From Planctomycetales bacterium (lineage in GTDB: Bacteria > Planctomycetota > Planctomycetia > Pirellulales > Thermoguttaceae): a DNA stretch of 23,821 bases. Positions 17,101 through 23,821 of this stretch are shown one piece after another. The notes under the pieces were generated by a model. That model was given only the letters and a program-made list of their open reading frames with translations, was not told where the DNA came from and made no database searches. A program made the position numbers and the translations under genes. The number at the start of each line of letters is the position of its first letter. Position 1 is the first letter of the stretch. The stretch spans positions 1-23,821 of the forward strand of contig SKOZ01000088.1 in NCBI GenBank assembly GCA_007119795.1. The letters run 5' to 3'.

Positions 17101-18707
17101 GCCTCCGCCACGCCACCCCCGGCGTCTCCTTGATCTCGCCCCCGCCCCACCACGACATCTACTCCATCGAAGACCTCGCCCAGTTGATCTTCGACCTCAA
17201 GTGCAGCAACCCCGGCGTGGAGGTCTGCGTGAAGCTCGTTGCCGAGGTGGGCGTCGGTACGGTGGCCGCGGGCGTGGCCAAGGGAAACGCCGACGAGGTC
17301 CTCATCAGCGGCCACGACGGCGGCACCGGCGCCAGCCCCCTGTCCTCGATCAAGCACGCCGGCATCCCCTGGGAAATCGGCTTGGCGGAGACCCAGCAGA
17401 CCCTCGTCCTCAACGGATTGAGAGACCGCATTGCCGTGCAGGTCGACGGCCAGCTCAAGACGGGCCGCGACGTGATCATCGGCGCCATGCTGGGGGCGGA
17501 GCGCTTCGGCTTCGGAACCTCGGCGCTGGTCGCCCTGGGATGCATCCTCATGCGGAAATGCCACCTGGGGACCTGCCCGGTGGGCATCGCCACCCAGCGG
17601 CAGGACCTCCGCGAGCGGTTCGCGGGCAAGGCGGAATACGTCGTCCGCTTCCTCACCTTCGTGGCCGAGGACATCCGCCGCCTCATGGCCGAGCTGGGGT
17701 TCCGCCGCTTCGAAGAGTTGGTCGGCCGGATCGACCGCCTGAGCTGCCGCCGGGCGGTGGAACACTTCAAGGCCAAGGGCCTGGACTTCTCGGCGATCTT
17801 CGCACCGGCCGGGTCCGGGGCGGCCCTGCGGTGCGTCCGCCCGCAGCAGAACCGCCTCGCCGACCATCTCGACTGGAAGATCCTCGAGCAGGTGGAGACG
17901 TCGCTGACGACCCGGGAGCCGCTGCGGATCGAAATGCCCATCCGCAACGTCCACCGCACCGTGGGCACCATCCTCAGCAACCGCATCGTCAAACAGTGGG
18001 GCGCCCAGGGGCTCCCCGACGGTACGCTGGAGCTCGTCTTCCGCGGCGCCGCCGGGCAGAGCTTCGGCGCTTTCCTGGCCCCGGGGGTGACGCTGCGGCT
18101 GCTCGGCGAGGCCAACGACTACCTGGGCAAAGGGCTCTCCGGCGGCAGGATCGTCGTCGTCACTCCGCCCGGCTCCCCCTTCGCGCCGACGGACAACGTC
18201 ATCGTCGGCAACACCCTTCTCTACGGGGCCACTTCCGGCGAGGTGTTCATCAACGGGCTGGCCGGTGAGCGCTTCGCCGTCCGCAACAGCGGCGCCACGG
18301 CGGTCGTCGAGGGCGTCGGCGATCACGGCTGCGAATACATGACCGGCGGTACGGTGGTGGTCCTGGGCCGCACGGGACGGAACTTCGCCGCGGGCATGAG
18401 CGGGGGCATCGCCTACGTCCTCGACGAGCACCAGCTCTTCGACACCCTCTGCAACCTGGAGATGGTCGACCTCGAGTCGCTCTGGCAGAAGGAGGACCGC
18501 CGGCGGCTCCGCGCGCTCGTCGCCCGCCACCTCGAGTGGACCGGCAGCGCGCAGGCGCGGCGGATCCTCGACAACTGGCAGGAGATGGCCGGCAAGTTCG
18601 TCAAGGTGATGCCCATCGACTACCGCAAGGCCCTGGAGCGGCTCCGCGAGCGCGAGGAGGCCCACGCCGACCATACACCCCTGACCGAGGAGGTCTTCAG
18701 TGGCTAA
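14154..18707 (+). CDS. gltB: Glutamate synthase large (alpha) subunit
   Basis: GltB hydrolyses glutamine and transfers the ammonia to 2-oxoglutarate, giving two glutamates with electrons delivered through GltD. It is 1517 residues, in the usual range. The ATG at 14154 was chosen because it follows AGAAGG (14138-14143) and gives a 20-residue propeptide MAYGYPKARGLYDARFEHDA before Cys21-GIGAI, the N-terminal nucleophile exposed by processing; the open frame to 14055 is unneeded. Domains in order are class II glutamine amidotransferase (21 to about 430), central domain (about 470-770), FMN/2-oxoglutarate barrel (about 840-1210, with GEGGEDP near 913 and HDGGTGASP) and the C-terminal GXGXG helix domain (about 1250-1490). 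The [3Fe-4S] ligands are C1130, C1136 and C1141 (C-x5-C-x4-C). It overlaps gltD by 8 bp. Confidence 0.97.
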   Translation: MAYGYPKARGLYDARFEHDACGIGAIANISGRREHAIVEGGKRILLNLMHRGAAGADDCTGDGAGMLVQLPHEFFAAEAARLDIALPPPKFYGVAMVFLPQDAEVRAACERLLVEGCVEGGLQPRGWRDVPTANDCLGEIARAAEPVIRQLFIDGAGLEDKALERRLFVVRKRVEHCVRRRFGEAAEDFYVPSMSARTIVYKGMFLAPQLAQYYPDLSDERVLTALAVVHQRYSTNTFPSWRLAQPFRMIAHNGEINTLRGNVSRLTAYEKTMAAPRLAGDLSDLFPIVEPGGSDSAAFDNAMELLVRAGRSAPHAMMMMVPEAFGERYHMSTDKRAFYEYHAAILEPWDGPAAMVFTDGRLLGGTLDRNGLRPARYVVTTDGLVVLASEVGVIEFPPERIRQKGRLQPGRMFLVDTEQGRIIVDNEIKGRIARRKPYRRWVMENRIELRGLFEPSREVPIDAKTLAQRLRAFGYTREELQLVIAPMAANGQEPVGSMGTDTPLAVLSARPKLLFNYFKQLFAQVTNPPIDPLREGLVMSLMSFTGKQRNLLDESPEHCRQLKLPHPILTNEDVERLRAAKRSDFRVATIPALFDAADPQPGEALRRGLDELIAAAERAIGEGASLLIVSDRDLSAGKAPIPSLLATAAVHHGLLQRRLRGEAGLVVESGEPREVMHFCLLCGYGANAINPYLAFEAIHKLHAEGELAPGADLNQLSDQYITAVKKGILKTMSKMGISTLRSYHAAQQFEAVGLAREVVDRYFTGTASRIEGADLTALACEALARHQAAFRSREPDALELDFGGEYHYRLDEEHHLWNPTTITRLQHAVLFNDPAAYEEYSRAINDQSRELCTLRGLFEFVPGAPVPLEEVEPVSEIVKRFYTGAMSHGSISKEAHETLAVAMNRLGGKANTGEGGEDPARYRPLANGDSANCPVKQVASARFGVTIEYLAHAKMLQIKMAQGAKPGEGGQLPGHKVTDEIARLRHATPGVSLISPPPHHDIYSIEDLAQLIFDLKCSNPGVEVCVKLVAEVGVGTVAAGVAKGNADEVLISGHDGGTGASPLSSIKHAGIPWEIGLAETQQTLVLNGLRDRIAVQVDGQLKTGRDVIIGAMLGAERFGFGTSALVALGCILMRKCHLGTCPVGIATQRQDLRERFAGKAEYVVRFLTFVAEDIRRLMAELGFRRFEELVGRIDRLSCRRAVEHFKAKGLDFSAIFAPAGSGAALRCVRPQQNRLADHLDWKILEQVETSLTTREPLRIEMPIRNVHRTVGTILSNRIVKQWGAQGLPDGTLELVFRGAAGQSFGAFLAPGVTLRLLGEANDYLGKGLSGGRIVVVTPPGSPFAPTDNVIVGNTLLYGATSGEVFINGLAGERFAVRNSGATAVVEGVGDHGCEYMTGGTVVVLGRTGRNFAAGMSGGIAYVLDEHQLFDTLCNLEMVDLESLWQKEDRRRLRALVARHLEWTGSAQARRILDNWQEMAGKFVKVMPIDYRKALERLREREEAHADHTPLTEEVFSG

Positions 18708-20133
18708 CCCGACCGGCTTTCTCGAGTTCTCCCGCGTCGAGATCGGCCACCGGCCCGTCTCCGAGCGGATCAAGGACTGGTACGAGCTCGACCTGCCCCT
18801 CGTGGAGCGGACGCTCCACGAGCAGGCGGCCCGCTGCATGGACTGCGGCATCCCCTTCTGCCATGCCTCCGGCTGCCCGGTGAAGAACCGCATCCCCGAA
18901 TTCAACGACCTCGTGTACCGCGGACGGTGGCGCGAGGCGGCCGAGAACCTCCACTCCACGAACAACTTTCCCGAGGTCACCGGCCGCGTCTGCCCCGCCC
19001 CTTGCGAGGCGGCCTGCACCCTGGCCATCAACGACAAGCCGGTCAACATCAAGCACATCGAATACCAGATCGCCGAGCGCGCCTTCCAGGAGGGCTGGGT
19101 ACGGCCCCTCCGCGCCGGGCGGAAGACGGGGAAGAAGGTCGCCGTCATCGGTTCCGGACCCGCCGGCCTGGCCGCCGCCCAGCAGCTCGCCCGCAAGGGA
19201 CATGAAGTGGTCGTCTTCGAGCGCGACGACCGCATCGGCGGCCTGCTCCGCTACGGCATTCCCGACTTCAAGCTCGACAAGCGCGTCCTCGACCGCCGCC
19301 TGGAGCAGATGGTCGCCGAGGGGGTCCGCTTCGAGCCCGGCGTCCACGTGGGCTTCGACATGTCGGGCCGCTACCTCCGCAAGCTCTTCGACGCCATCTG
19401 CCTGACGATGGGTGCCGGGCAGCCCCGGCCCCTCGACGTGTCGGGGGCCGACCTTCGCGGCGTCCACTTCGCCATGGACTTCCTGGCCCAGCAGAACCGC
19501 CGCGTCGCCGGCGATTCCATCGCCGTCTCGGGCGAGGGGGTCATCCACGCCGGCGGCAGGCATGTGGTGGTGATCGGCGGCGGCGACACCGGCAGCGACT
19601 GCGTGGGGACCTCGATCCGCCAGGGGGCCGCGTCGGTCCACCAGTTCGAGATCCTCCCTCGCCCCCCTGAGGGCGCCAACCCCGAGACCCCCTGGCCCGA
19701 CTGGCCGCGGATCATGCGGACGAGCAGCTCTCAGGAGGAGGGCTGCACCCGCCGGTGGGGCACGCTCACCACGTCGCTTAGCGGCCACCAGGGCCGCGTC
19801 ACGGAGCTCTCCGCCGTCGAGGTCGAGTGGCTCCGCGGCGAGAACGGCCGGCCCCACATGCGTCCCCTTGCCGGCACGGAGTTCACCGTCGCCGCGGACC
19901 TCGTCCTCATCGCCATGGGCTACCTCCACGTCGTCCAGGAGGGCCTCGTCGAGCAGTTGGAGCTCAAGCGCGACAGCCGGGGCAACCTGGTCGTCGATAA
20001 GTGGATGACCAGCCGGGAGGGGGTTTTCGCCGCCGGCGACACCGTCCGCGGCGCCTCGCTCGTCGTCCACGCCATCCAACACGGCCGGCAGGCCGCCGCC
20101 GCCATCGACTCCTGGCTCCGCGCCCCCGCTTGA
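18700..20133 (+). CDS. gltD: Glutamate synthase small (beta) subunit
   Basis: GltD oxidises NADPH with FAD and passes electrons through iron-sulfur centres to GltB. The 477-residue length is standard. Cys46, 49, 54 and 59 (CMDCGIPFCHASGC) and Cys98, 102 and 106 lie in the N-terminal ferredoxin-like domain. The FAD dinucleotide fold is GSGPAG at 151-156, and the NADPH fold is GGGDTGSD at 293-300. A second FAD signature, GVFAAGDTVRGASLVVHAI, is near the C-terminus. The start is GTG at 18700, inside the end of gltB, with a strong GAGGAGGT (18687-18694) at 5-nt spacing; this implies translational coupling and equal amounts of the two subunits. A degenerate copy of the segment encoding TSIRQGAASVHQFEILPRPP occurs again near 23551-23616. 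Confidence 0.97.
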   Translation: MANPTGFLEFSRVEIGHRPVSERIKDWYELDLPLVERTLHEQAARCMDCGIPFCHASGCPVKNRIPEFNDLVYRGRWREAAENLHSTNNFPEVTGRVCPAPCEAACTLAINDKPVNIKHIEYQIAERAFQEGWVRPLRAGRKTGKKVAVIGSGPAGLAAAQQLARKGHEVVVFERDDRIGGLLRYGIPDFKLDKRVLDRRLEQMVAEGVRFEPGVHVGFDMSGRYLRKLFDAICLTMGAGQPRPLDVSGADLRGVHFAMDFLAQQNRRVAGDSIAVSGEGVIHAGGRHVVVIGGGDTGSDCVGTSIRQGAASVHQFEILPRPPEGANPETPWPDWPRIMRTSSSQEEGCTRRWGTLTTSLSGHQGRVTELSAVEVEWLRGENGRPHMRPLAGTEFTVAADLVLIAMGYLHVVQEGLVEQLELKRDSRGNLVVDKWMTSREGVFAAGDTVRGASLVVHAIQHGRQAAAAIDSWLRAPA

Positions 20134-20163
20134 TCCTGTTGCCCCCCGACGGCGCGGCCGGCG

Positions 20164-20187
20164 CAACAGCCGGCCGGCAGGCTGTTG
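20164..20187 (+). terminator. Hairpin after gltBD
   Basis: caacagcc (20164-20171) and ggctgttg (20180-20187) form a perfect 8-bp stem with an 8-nt loop, 30 bp after the gltD stop. A competing 7-bp stem, ggccggc (20156-20162) with gccggcc (20169-20175), overlaps it. Only ctctcg follows, so the U-tract is poor. The remaining sequence to 20417 shows no gene and no clear promoter. Confidence 0.45.
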
Positions 20188-20417
20188 CTCTCGTGCGACG
20201 ATTGGTCCATCATAGGGCGTGCGCGCTGCGAGCCGGGGTGCGTAGGTAAGCGTGCGCGCGCGGATGCGGCCCCGCAGCGCGGTGCAAGCGGGGCAATGAT
20301 GCTGTCTCGACGAAGTAATCGTCCGGCCCGCTGCCGTAGAGCGCGCGCCGGCCGATCCGCCGGGATCGCCGGACGTCACGCGTACTGCCGAAGAACGAGT
20401 TTTCCCGGAGGTTTCCC

Positions 20418-23400
20418 ATGCATCGATCGCACCGTTGGGACCACCCCGCTGCGCCGGGCAAGGCAGCCGCGCCTGTGGCGGCTTCATCGCGGGTCTTCCT
20501 GCACGTCCTGAGGCGTCTGCGCCGAGCGGTTGTGCTGGCCGCGGCAGCGGCCGTTGCAGCGATGCCCGCCGGCGTGCTCGGCGACCCCTACGCGCCCGAC
20601 CCCGACCCGGTGCAGGGACTGCACGCCTTCATGGAGCGGCAGGGGCACAAGCCGTACGAGCTGTTCCAGCGCGGGGAGGAGCTGATGACCCTGCGGGTGA
20701 TCTTCCGGGACCGGCAGTTCGGCACGCCCGTGTGGATGCTCGACGCCTCGCCCACCGTGGACCACGGCGGCACCGCCTCGGTATGGTCTGCCTGGAACCC
20801 CGACGGCTCGACCATCTTCGTCGAGGGGCCGCGCTACCTGGGCGAGGACCTGCACAGCGGCTGGTTCTTCGATCCCGACTTCGCCCGCATGCGGCCGAGC
20901 CGGGGCGGGCGCCCCGCGGTCTGGGCGCCGGAGGACCCCGACCTCTTCTACAGCCCCGCCAGCCCCAGCGACCGCGTGACGCGCACGAACTGGCGGAGCG
21001 GCGCGCAGGAGACGGTCGCCGAGTGGGAGGCGCTCACCTGGCCCGCCGCGGGCAAACGGGTGTACGGCCTGACGCGCGACATGCGCCACGTCTTCGTCGA
21101 TCTGCCCAACCGGGGCATCTTCGTTCCCTTCGAGCGCGACGACGACTACCCGATTCCCGAGCTGCCCCTCTACGACGGCCGGCCCATCGGACCCGGAGGC
21201 GAGTCGGTCGGCGGCAACCATTTCTGCGTCATCCACGACCACCCGCAGTACGGCGACCTGATCGCGCTGCGCACCGGGATGCTGGTCGACCGGGAAACGG
21301 GGCAGACGACCTGCGTGGCCGCCCCGCTGTGCGGCAACACGAACTACCTCCGCGCCTTCCACGACGGCCGCGTCCGCTACCCGCAGGGCGCGCAGTGGCA
21401 CGACTACGGCCTCCCCTGGTTCGTCGACGGCGTCCGGCTGCCCACCGGCCTGACGATGGAGGAGCTCTACGACCTCTGGCGGAACATCCCCCATGCCACG
21501 CACGGGCACGAATCGACGTCGCCCGACTGGCGATACATCGCCACCGACGGCGGCACGACGCGCATCGTCCGCGTCTGCGACGGGGAGGTGCGTTCCCTGC
21601 GCCTTTCCCCCGACGGCACGAACTACCACCTCCACTGGCGGCAGCATCCGCGCTTCTTCGTCGGCTGGGTCCGCGGCTGGCACTTCGGCAGCTACCGGCG
21701 GCCGGAGCGCGCCAACATCGAGTTCCAGGTCTTCTGCGATGCCACCTTTCAGCCGATCGTCGACACCAAGCACCGCTTCAACGGATACTATGCGGGCGGC
21801 GACTTCTCGATGCTCAGCCCGGACGCCACGAAGATCCACTACGGATCGAGCATGACCGGGCGGTTCCGGAACTACATCGCCGTCATGGCCCGCCCCCGGC
21901 CGCCGGCGCGTCTCTCCTGGACCGCTGCGGACGGTGCGATCGTCCTCTCCTGGGAGCCGTCGGCCTACAGCCGCGAAACGCGCGGCTACCTGGTCCACCG
22001 CAGCGACCGCAGCGGCAGCGGCTACCGGCTCCTCACTCCCGAGCCCGTGGAGGGAACCTCCTGGCGCGACGCGACCGTTGAGCCGGGCCGGGCGTACTAC
22101 TACGTGGTCACCGCGCTGGAGCATTCCGGCCTCGAGAGCGGCTACTCCGAGGAGGCGGCGCGGGCGGGCGTCGATTTGCCCACGGAAGTCGACGCCCCGC
22201 TGGTCGCCTACGCCGAGGCCGAGGAGGCCATCCGCGATCTGCCCACCGGCGCGCTGCCCGGGCTGGCGATGGGGGTGGACCGCCACCAGGCCTCGGACTG
22301 GTACTACCTCTACCGCCACCCCGAAGCCGAACGGGGCGAAGCCCAGCTCGAGATGAACGTGCCCGCCGACGATCGCTATCATCTCTGGGCGCGCCTCCGC
22401 TCGGAAGACGGGGAGCACGGCCGCTGGGAGATCGCCGCCGCCGGCCGGACCCTGGCCGTGAGCACCGAAGAGAGCCGGTGGACGTGGGTCCGAGCCGGCG
22501 AGGGGCCGGTCGACCTCGGAGCCGGAAGAGTGGCCATCGAGCTGGCCACCTCCGATGCGGCGGCGCAGATCGACCTGCTCTGCCTGACCACCGACGAGGG
22601 ATTCGCCCCCGAAGGGCCACGGCCCGAGGACGATACGCCCCCATCGCCGCCGGCTCGGCTGCGGGCGGAGAATGTCCGCGAGCGGGTCAACCGCCTGGAA
22701 TGGCAGCGGCCGGCCGATCCGCAGATCTCCCACTTCCAGGTCTACGCCTCGCGCGAGGCCGATTTCACGCCGGGACAGGAGACCCTCATCGGTTCGCCCA
22801 CGCAGGAGGAGCTGATCGATTGGGGGTTGCAGGCCGGGACGCGCTATCACTACGCCGTCACGGCGGTGAACCGCCGGGGGATCGAGAGCGATCCGGTGCG
22901 CGCCGAAGCGGCGACGCCGCCCCGCGCGGCGGCCCCCGTCGAGATCGAATTGGCCTTTGACGAAGCCGAGCTGACCGGGCCGTTTGAGCGTGCCACGGCG
23001 GGCGGTCTCCGCGCCGACCGGTACGTCGTGGCCGAGGATCGGGAGAAAAACCGGGTCAAGTGGCAGGTAACGGTCCCGCGGGAGGGGGCCTATTACCTGT
23101 GGCTCCGCCACCTCCGCCGCGGTACGGGTCGGCGGGGCGACGACGTGTCTCAAAGGGTGCGCGTCCGGGCGAATGGGGCGTACGTCGCCACGCTCGGGGG
23201 CGGCTCGACGGACCTGAACGTCCCTGACGCGCTGATTGCCGAAGACCATCCGGCGGCAGAGCAGTTCTGGACGTGGGCCTGGCCCGGGGTGGCGGACCTG
23301 GAGCGGACGACCCTCCCCGCCGGCGAGGTCGAACTCGTCCTGGAGAACCTCGCACCGGAGGTCCGTTACGACCTGCTCCTGATTACCGACGAGCCCTCCC

Positions 23401-23435
23401 TTGTGCCTCAAGACGGTCGCCTGCGCCAGAGGTAG
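20418..23435 (+). CDS. Large secreted protein with two FN3/beta-sandwich repeats
   Basis: The 1005-residue protein starts at the ATG at 20418 behind GGAGG (20407-20411, 6-nt spacer). It has a long N-region, a hydrophobic core (about 37-50) and a likely signal cleavage after residue 55. Residues about 60-490 form a Trp/Asp/His-rich body with recurring SPDG/SPDW/SPDA motifs (near 368, 397 and 467), suggesting beta-propeller blades, with clustered His in HATHGHE (359-365) and NYHLHWRQH (402-410). Two copies of FN3 plus a sandwich module follow: FN3 at about 495-585 and 742-833, sandwich modules at about 595-732 and 840-1000. The modules share YHLW/YYLW, W-T-W, an L-x-x-G-x-V ridge and an (I/Y)DLL-x-(L/I)T-DE ending. 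The layout suggests binding or attack of a surface or environmental polysaccharide. A lyase of the oligogalacturonate type is conceivable but unproven. Confidence 0.75.
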   Translation: MHRSHRWDHPAAPGKAAAPVAASSRVFLHVLRRLRRAVVLAAAAAVAAMPAGVLGDPYAPDPDPVQGLHAFMERQGHKPYELFQRGEELMTLRVIFRDRQFGTPVWMLDASPTVDHGGTASVWSAWNPDGSTIFVEGPRYLGEDLHSGWFFDPDFARMRPSRGGRPAVWAPEDPDLFYSPASPSDRVTRTNWRSGAQETVAEWEALTWPAAGKRVYGLTRDMRHVFVDLPNRGIFVPFERDDDYPIPELPLYDGRPIGPGGESVGGNHFCVIHDHPQYGDLIALRTGMLVDRETGQTTCVAAPLCGNTNYLRAFHDGRVRYPQGAQWHDYGLPWFVDGVRLPTGLTMEELYDLWRNIPHATHGHESTSPDWRYIATDGGTTRIVRVCDGEVRSLRLSPDGTNYHLHWRQHPRFFVGWVRGWHFGSYRRPERANIEFQVFCDATFQPIVDTKHRFNGYYAGGDFSMLSPDATKIHYGSSMTGRFRNYIAVMARPRPPARLSWTAADGAIVLSWEPSAYSRETRGYLVHRSDRSGSGYRLLTPEPVEGTSWRDATVEPGRAYYYVVTALEHSGLESGYSEEAARAGVDLPTEVDAPLVAYAEAEEAIRDLPTGALPGLAMGVDRHQASDWYYLYRHPEAERGEAQLEMNVPADDRYHLWARLRSEDGEHGRWEIAAAGRTLAVSTEESRWTWVRAGEGPVDLGAGRVAIELATSDAAAQIDLLCLTTDEGFAPEGPRPEDDTPPSPPARLRAENVRERVNRLEWQRPADPQISHFQVYASREADFTPGQETLIGSPTQEELIDWGLQAGTRYHYAVTAVNRRGIESDPVRAEAATPPRAAAPVEIELAFDEAELTGPFERATAGGLRADRYVVAEDREKNRVKWQVTVPREGAYYLWLRHLRRGTGRRGDDVSQRVRVRANGAYVATLGGGSTDLNVPDALIAEDHPAAEQFWTWAWPGVADLERTTLPAGEVELVLENLAPEVRYDLLLITDEPSLVPQDGRLRQR

Positions 23436-23550
23436 GCCACCTGAACGATGAAGCGCCGCGGAGACCTTACCGTCGCCGGAGATGCATGCGGCGAAGCACG
23501 CCCCGCATCGATGACCGGCGTCGTCGGGCTCCTCGCTAATCGGTCATCGC

Positions 23551-23616
23551 CTGCGGACCTCGATCTGCCGGGAGGCCGCGACGATCCGCCAGTTCGAGAT
23601 CCTCCCCCGCGCCCCT
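23551..23616 (+). pseudogene. Decayed fragment of gltD
   Basis: Positions 23557-23616 align without gaps to gltD 19609-19668 with 52 of 60 bases identical, including a run of 17 identical bases covering ccagttcgagatcctcc. In the gltD frame the fragment reads RTSICREAATIRQFEILPRAP against GTSIRQGAASVHQFEILPRPP in GltD, then reaches a stop at 23623-23625. Similarity fades within about 10 bp upstream of 23557 and ends downstream. Seven of the eight differences change the amino acid, so the fragment is not under protein-level selection. It lies directly upstream of the tRNA-His promoter. Confidence 0.75.
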
Positions 23617-23621
23617 TCCCG

Positions 23622-23650
23622 TTGACCACCCCCCGCGTCAACGGTATATT
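23622..23650 (+). promoter_or_regulatory. Promoter of tRNA-His
   Basis: TTGACC (23622-23627) and TATATT (23645-23650) are 17 bp apart, each one mismatch from consensus. The predicted start near 23657 leaves about 12 nt before the tRNA. Confidence 0.75.
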
Positions 23651-23668
23651 CACTTTGGTACGGTATAT

Positions 23669-23743
23669 GGTGGCTGTAGCTCAGTCGGTTAGAGCGCCAG
23701 ATTGTGGTTCTGGAGGCCGGGGGTTCGAATCCCCTCAGCCACC
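23669..23743 (+). tRNA. tRNA-His (GTG anticodon)
   Basis: A full cloverleaf is present. The acceptor stem is GTGGCTG (23670-23676) with CAGCCAC (23736-23742), and the D arm is AGCTCAGTCGGTTAGAGC. The anticodon stem CCAGA/TCTGG has loop TTGTGGT, giving anticodon GTG, and the T loop is TTCGAAT. The extra G-1 at 23669 that marks tRNA-His is encoded opposite discriminator C73 (23743). The 3' CCA is not encoded, since ctt follows C73. It is flanked by a strong promoter and terminator, so it is a single-gene unit. Confidence 0.97.
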
Positions 23744-23751
23744 CTTTCCGC

Positions 23752-23790
23752 AGGCCCGTTGTCAGAGAGTGGCAGCGGGCCTTTCTTGTT
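23752..23790 (+). terminator. Intrinsic terminator of tRNA-His
   Basis: aggcccgttgtca (23752-23764) pairs over all 13 positions with tggcagcgggcct (23770-23782), including two G-U pairs, around loop gagag. TTTCTTGTT follows. This is the clearest intrinsic terminator in the window. Confidence 0.85.
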
Positions 23791-23808
23791 GACACGTGAG
23801 GATTTTGC

Positions 23809-23815
23809 GAAGGAG
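23809..23815 (+). promoter_or_regulatory. Ribosome-binding site for a gene beyond the right edge
   Basis: GAAGGAG ends 6 bp before the window edge, so a start codon is expected at about 23821-23824; the last base, A, could be the first base of ATG. No gene body is visible. Confidence 0.45.
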
Positions 23816-23821
23816 AGGCGA

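Noticed and set aside
14361..19235. 1624-codon open frame on the minus strand opposite gltB and gltD
   Set aside because: It is antisense to two unmistakable genes with complete motifs. Long antisense frames arise where codons end in G or C, and the translation matches no family.
20484..23411. 975-codon minus-strand frame opposite the large secreted protein
   Set aside because: It is a shadow of a gene with a good ribosome-binding site, signal peptide and FN3 repeats. The antisense translation is low-complexity.
23789..23794. Perfect TTGACA after the tRNA-His terminator
   Set aside because: A -10 at 16-18 bp would fall on the ribosome-binding site at 23809-23815, and no TATAAT-like sequence is there.

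Overview
The window is high-GC DNA that most resembles Planctomycetota, probably the Pirellulales side of the phylum. This rests on two protein families I recognise as planctomycete-specific (the methyltransferase at 416-1228 and the secreted protein at 2208-3107), on HEAT-repeat and FN3/sandwich secreted proteins of the type common there, and on the dispersed gene order, with single metabolic and motility genes side by side. No phage, IS, CRISPR or plasmid feature was seen. The lineage call is inference.

Layout. 1-415 is unresolved sequence, possibly with the tail of an upstream gene. 416-1228 is a class I methyltransferase, followed by about 980 bp without a convincing gene that carries a minus-strand terminator. 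2208-3107 (minus) is a secreted conserved planctomycete protein, divergent from a membrane-anchored HEAT-repeat protein (3528-4823). That gene converges on a secreted tandem alpha/beta hydrolase (4874-7192, minus) whose N-terminal half has lost the nucleophile. 7548-9146 is a CheW-receiver-HPt fusion. 9336-11685 holds proA and fliM, 28 bp apart behind one good promoter. 11768-12871 (minus) is a YrbG-type cation/Ca2+ exchanger. 13011-13517 is the truncated, internally shortened remnant of a site-2 (M50) protease. 13601-13987 (minus) is a thioredoxin-fold [2Fe-2S] ferredoxin whose promoter overlaps that of the gltBD operon (14154-20133). 20418-23435 is a 1005-residue secreted protein with two FN3/sandwich repeats. 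The window ends with a short decayed copy of part of gltD, tRNA-His with a strong promoter and terminator, and a ribosome-binding site for a gene just outside.

How the genes relate. gltBD (glutamate synthase) and proA (proline synthesis from glutamate) touch the same metabolite but are separate units. The CheW-REC-HPt protein and FliM are both parts of the chemotaxis/flagellar output chain, although no cheA, cheY, fliN or other flagellar gene lies here. The remaining genes look like envelope or secreted functions with separate promoters.

The observations I would look at first are the gltD fragment at about 23551-23616, whose differences from the intact gene are nearly all non-synonymous; the single-protein CheW-REC-HPt chimera; the pseudoenzyme half of the hydrolase; the remnant M50 protease; and the interleaved ferredoxin/gltBD promoters. 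I found no clear new multi-gene system.
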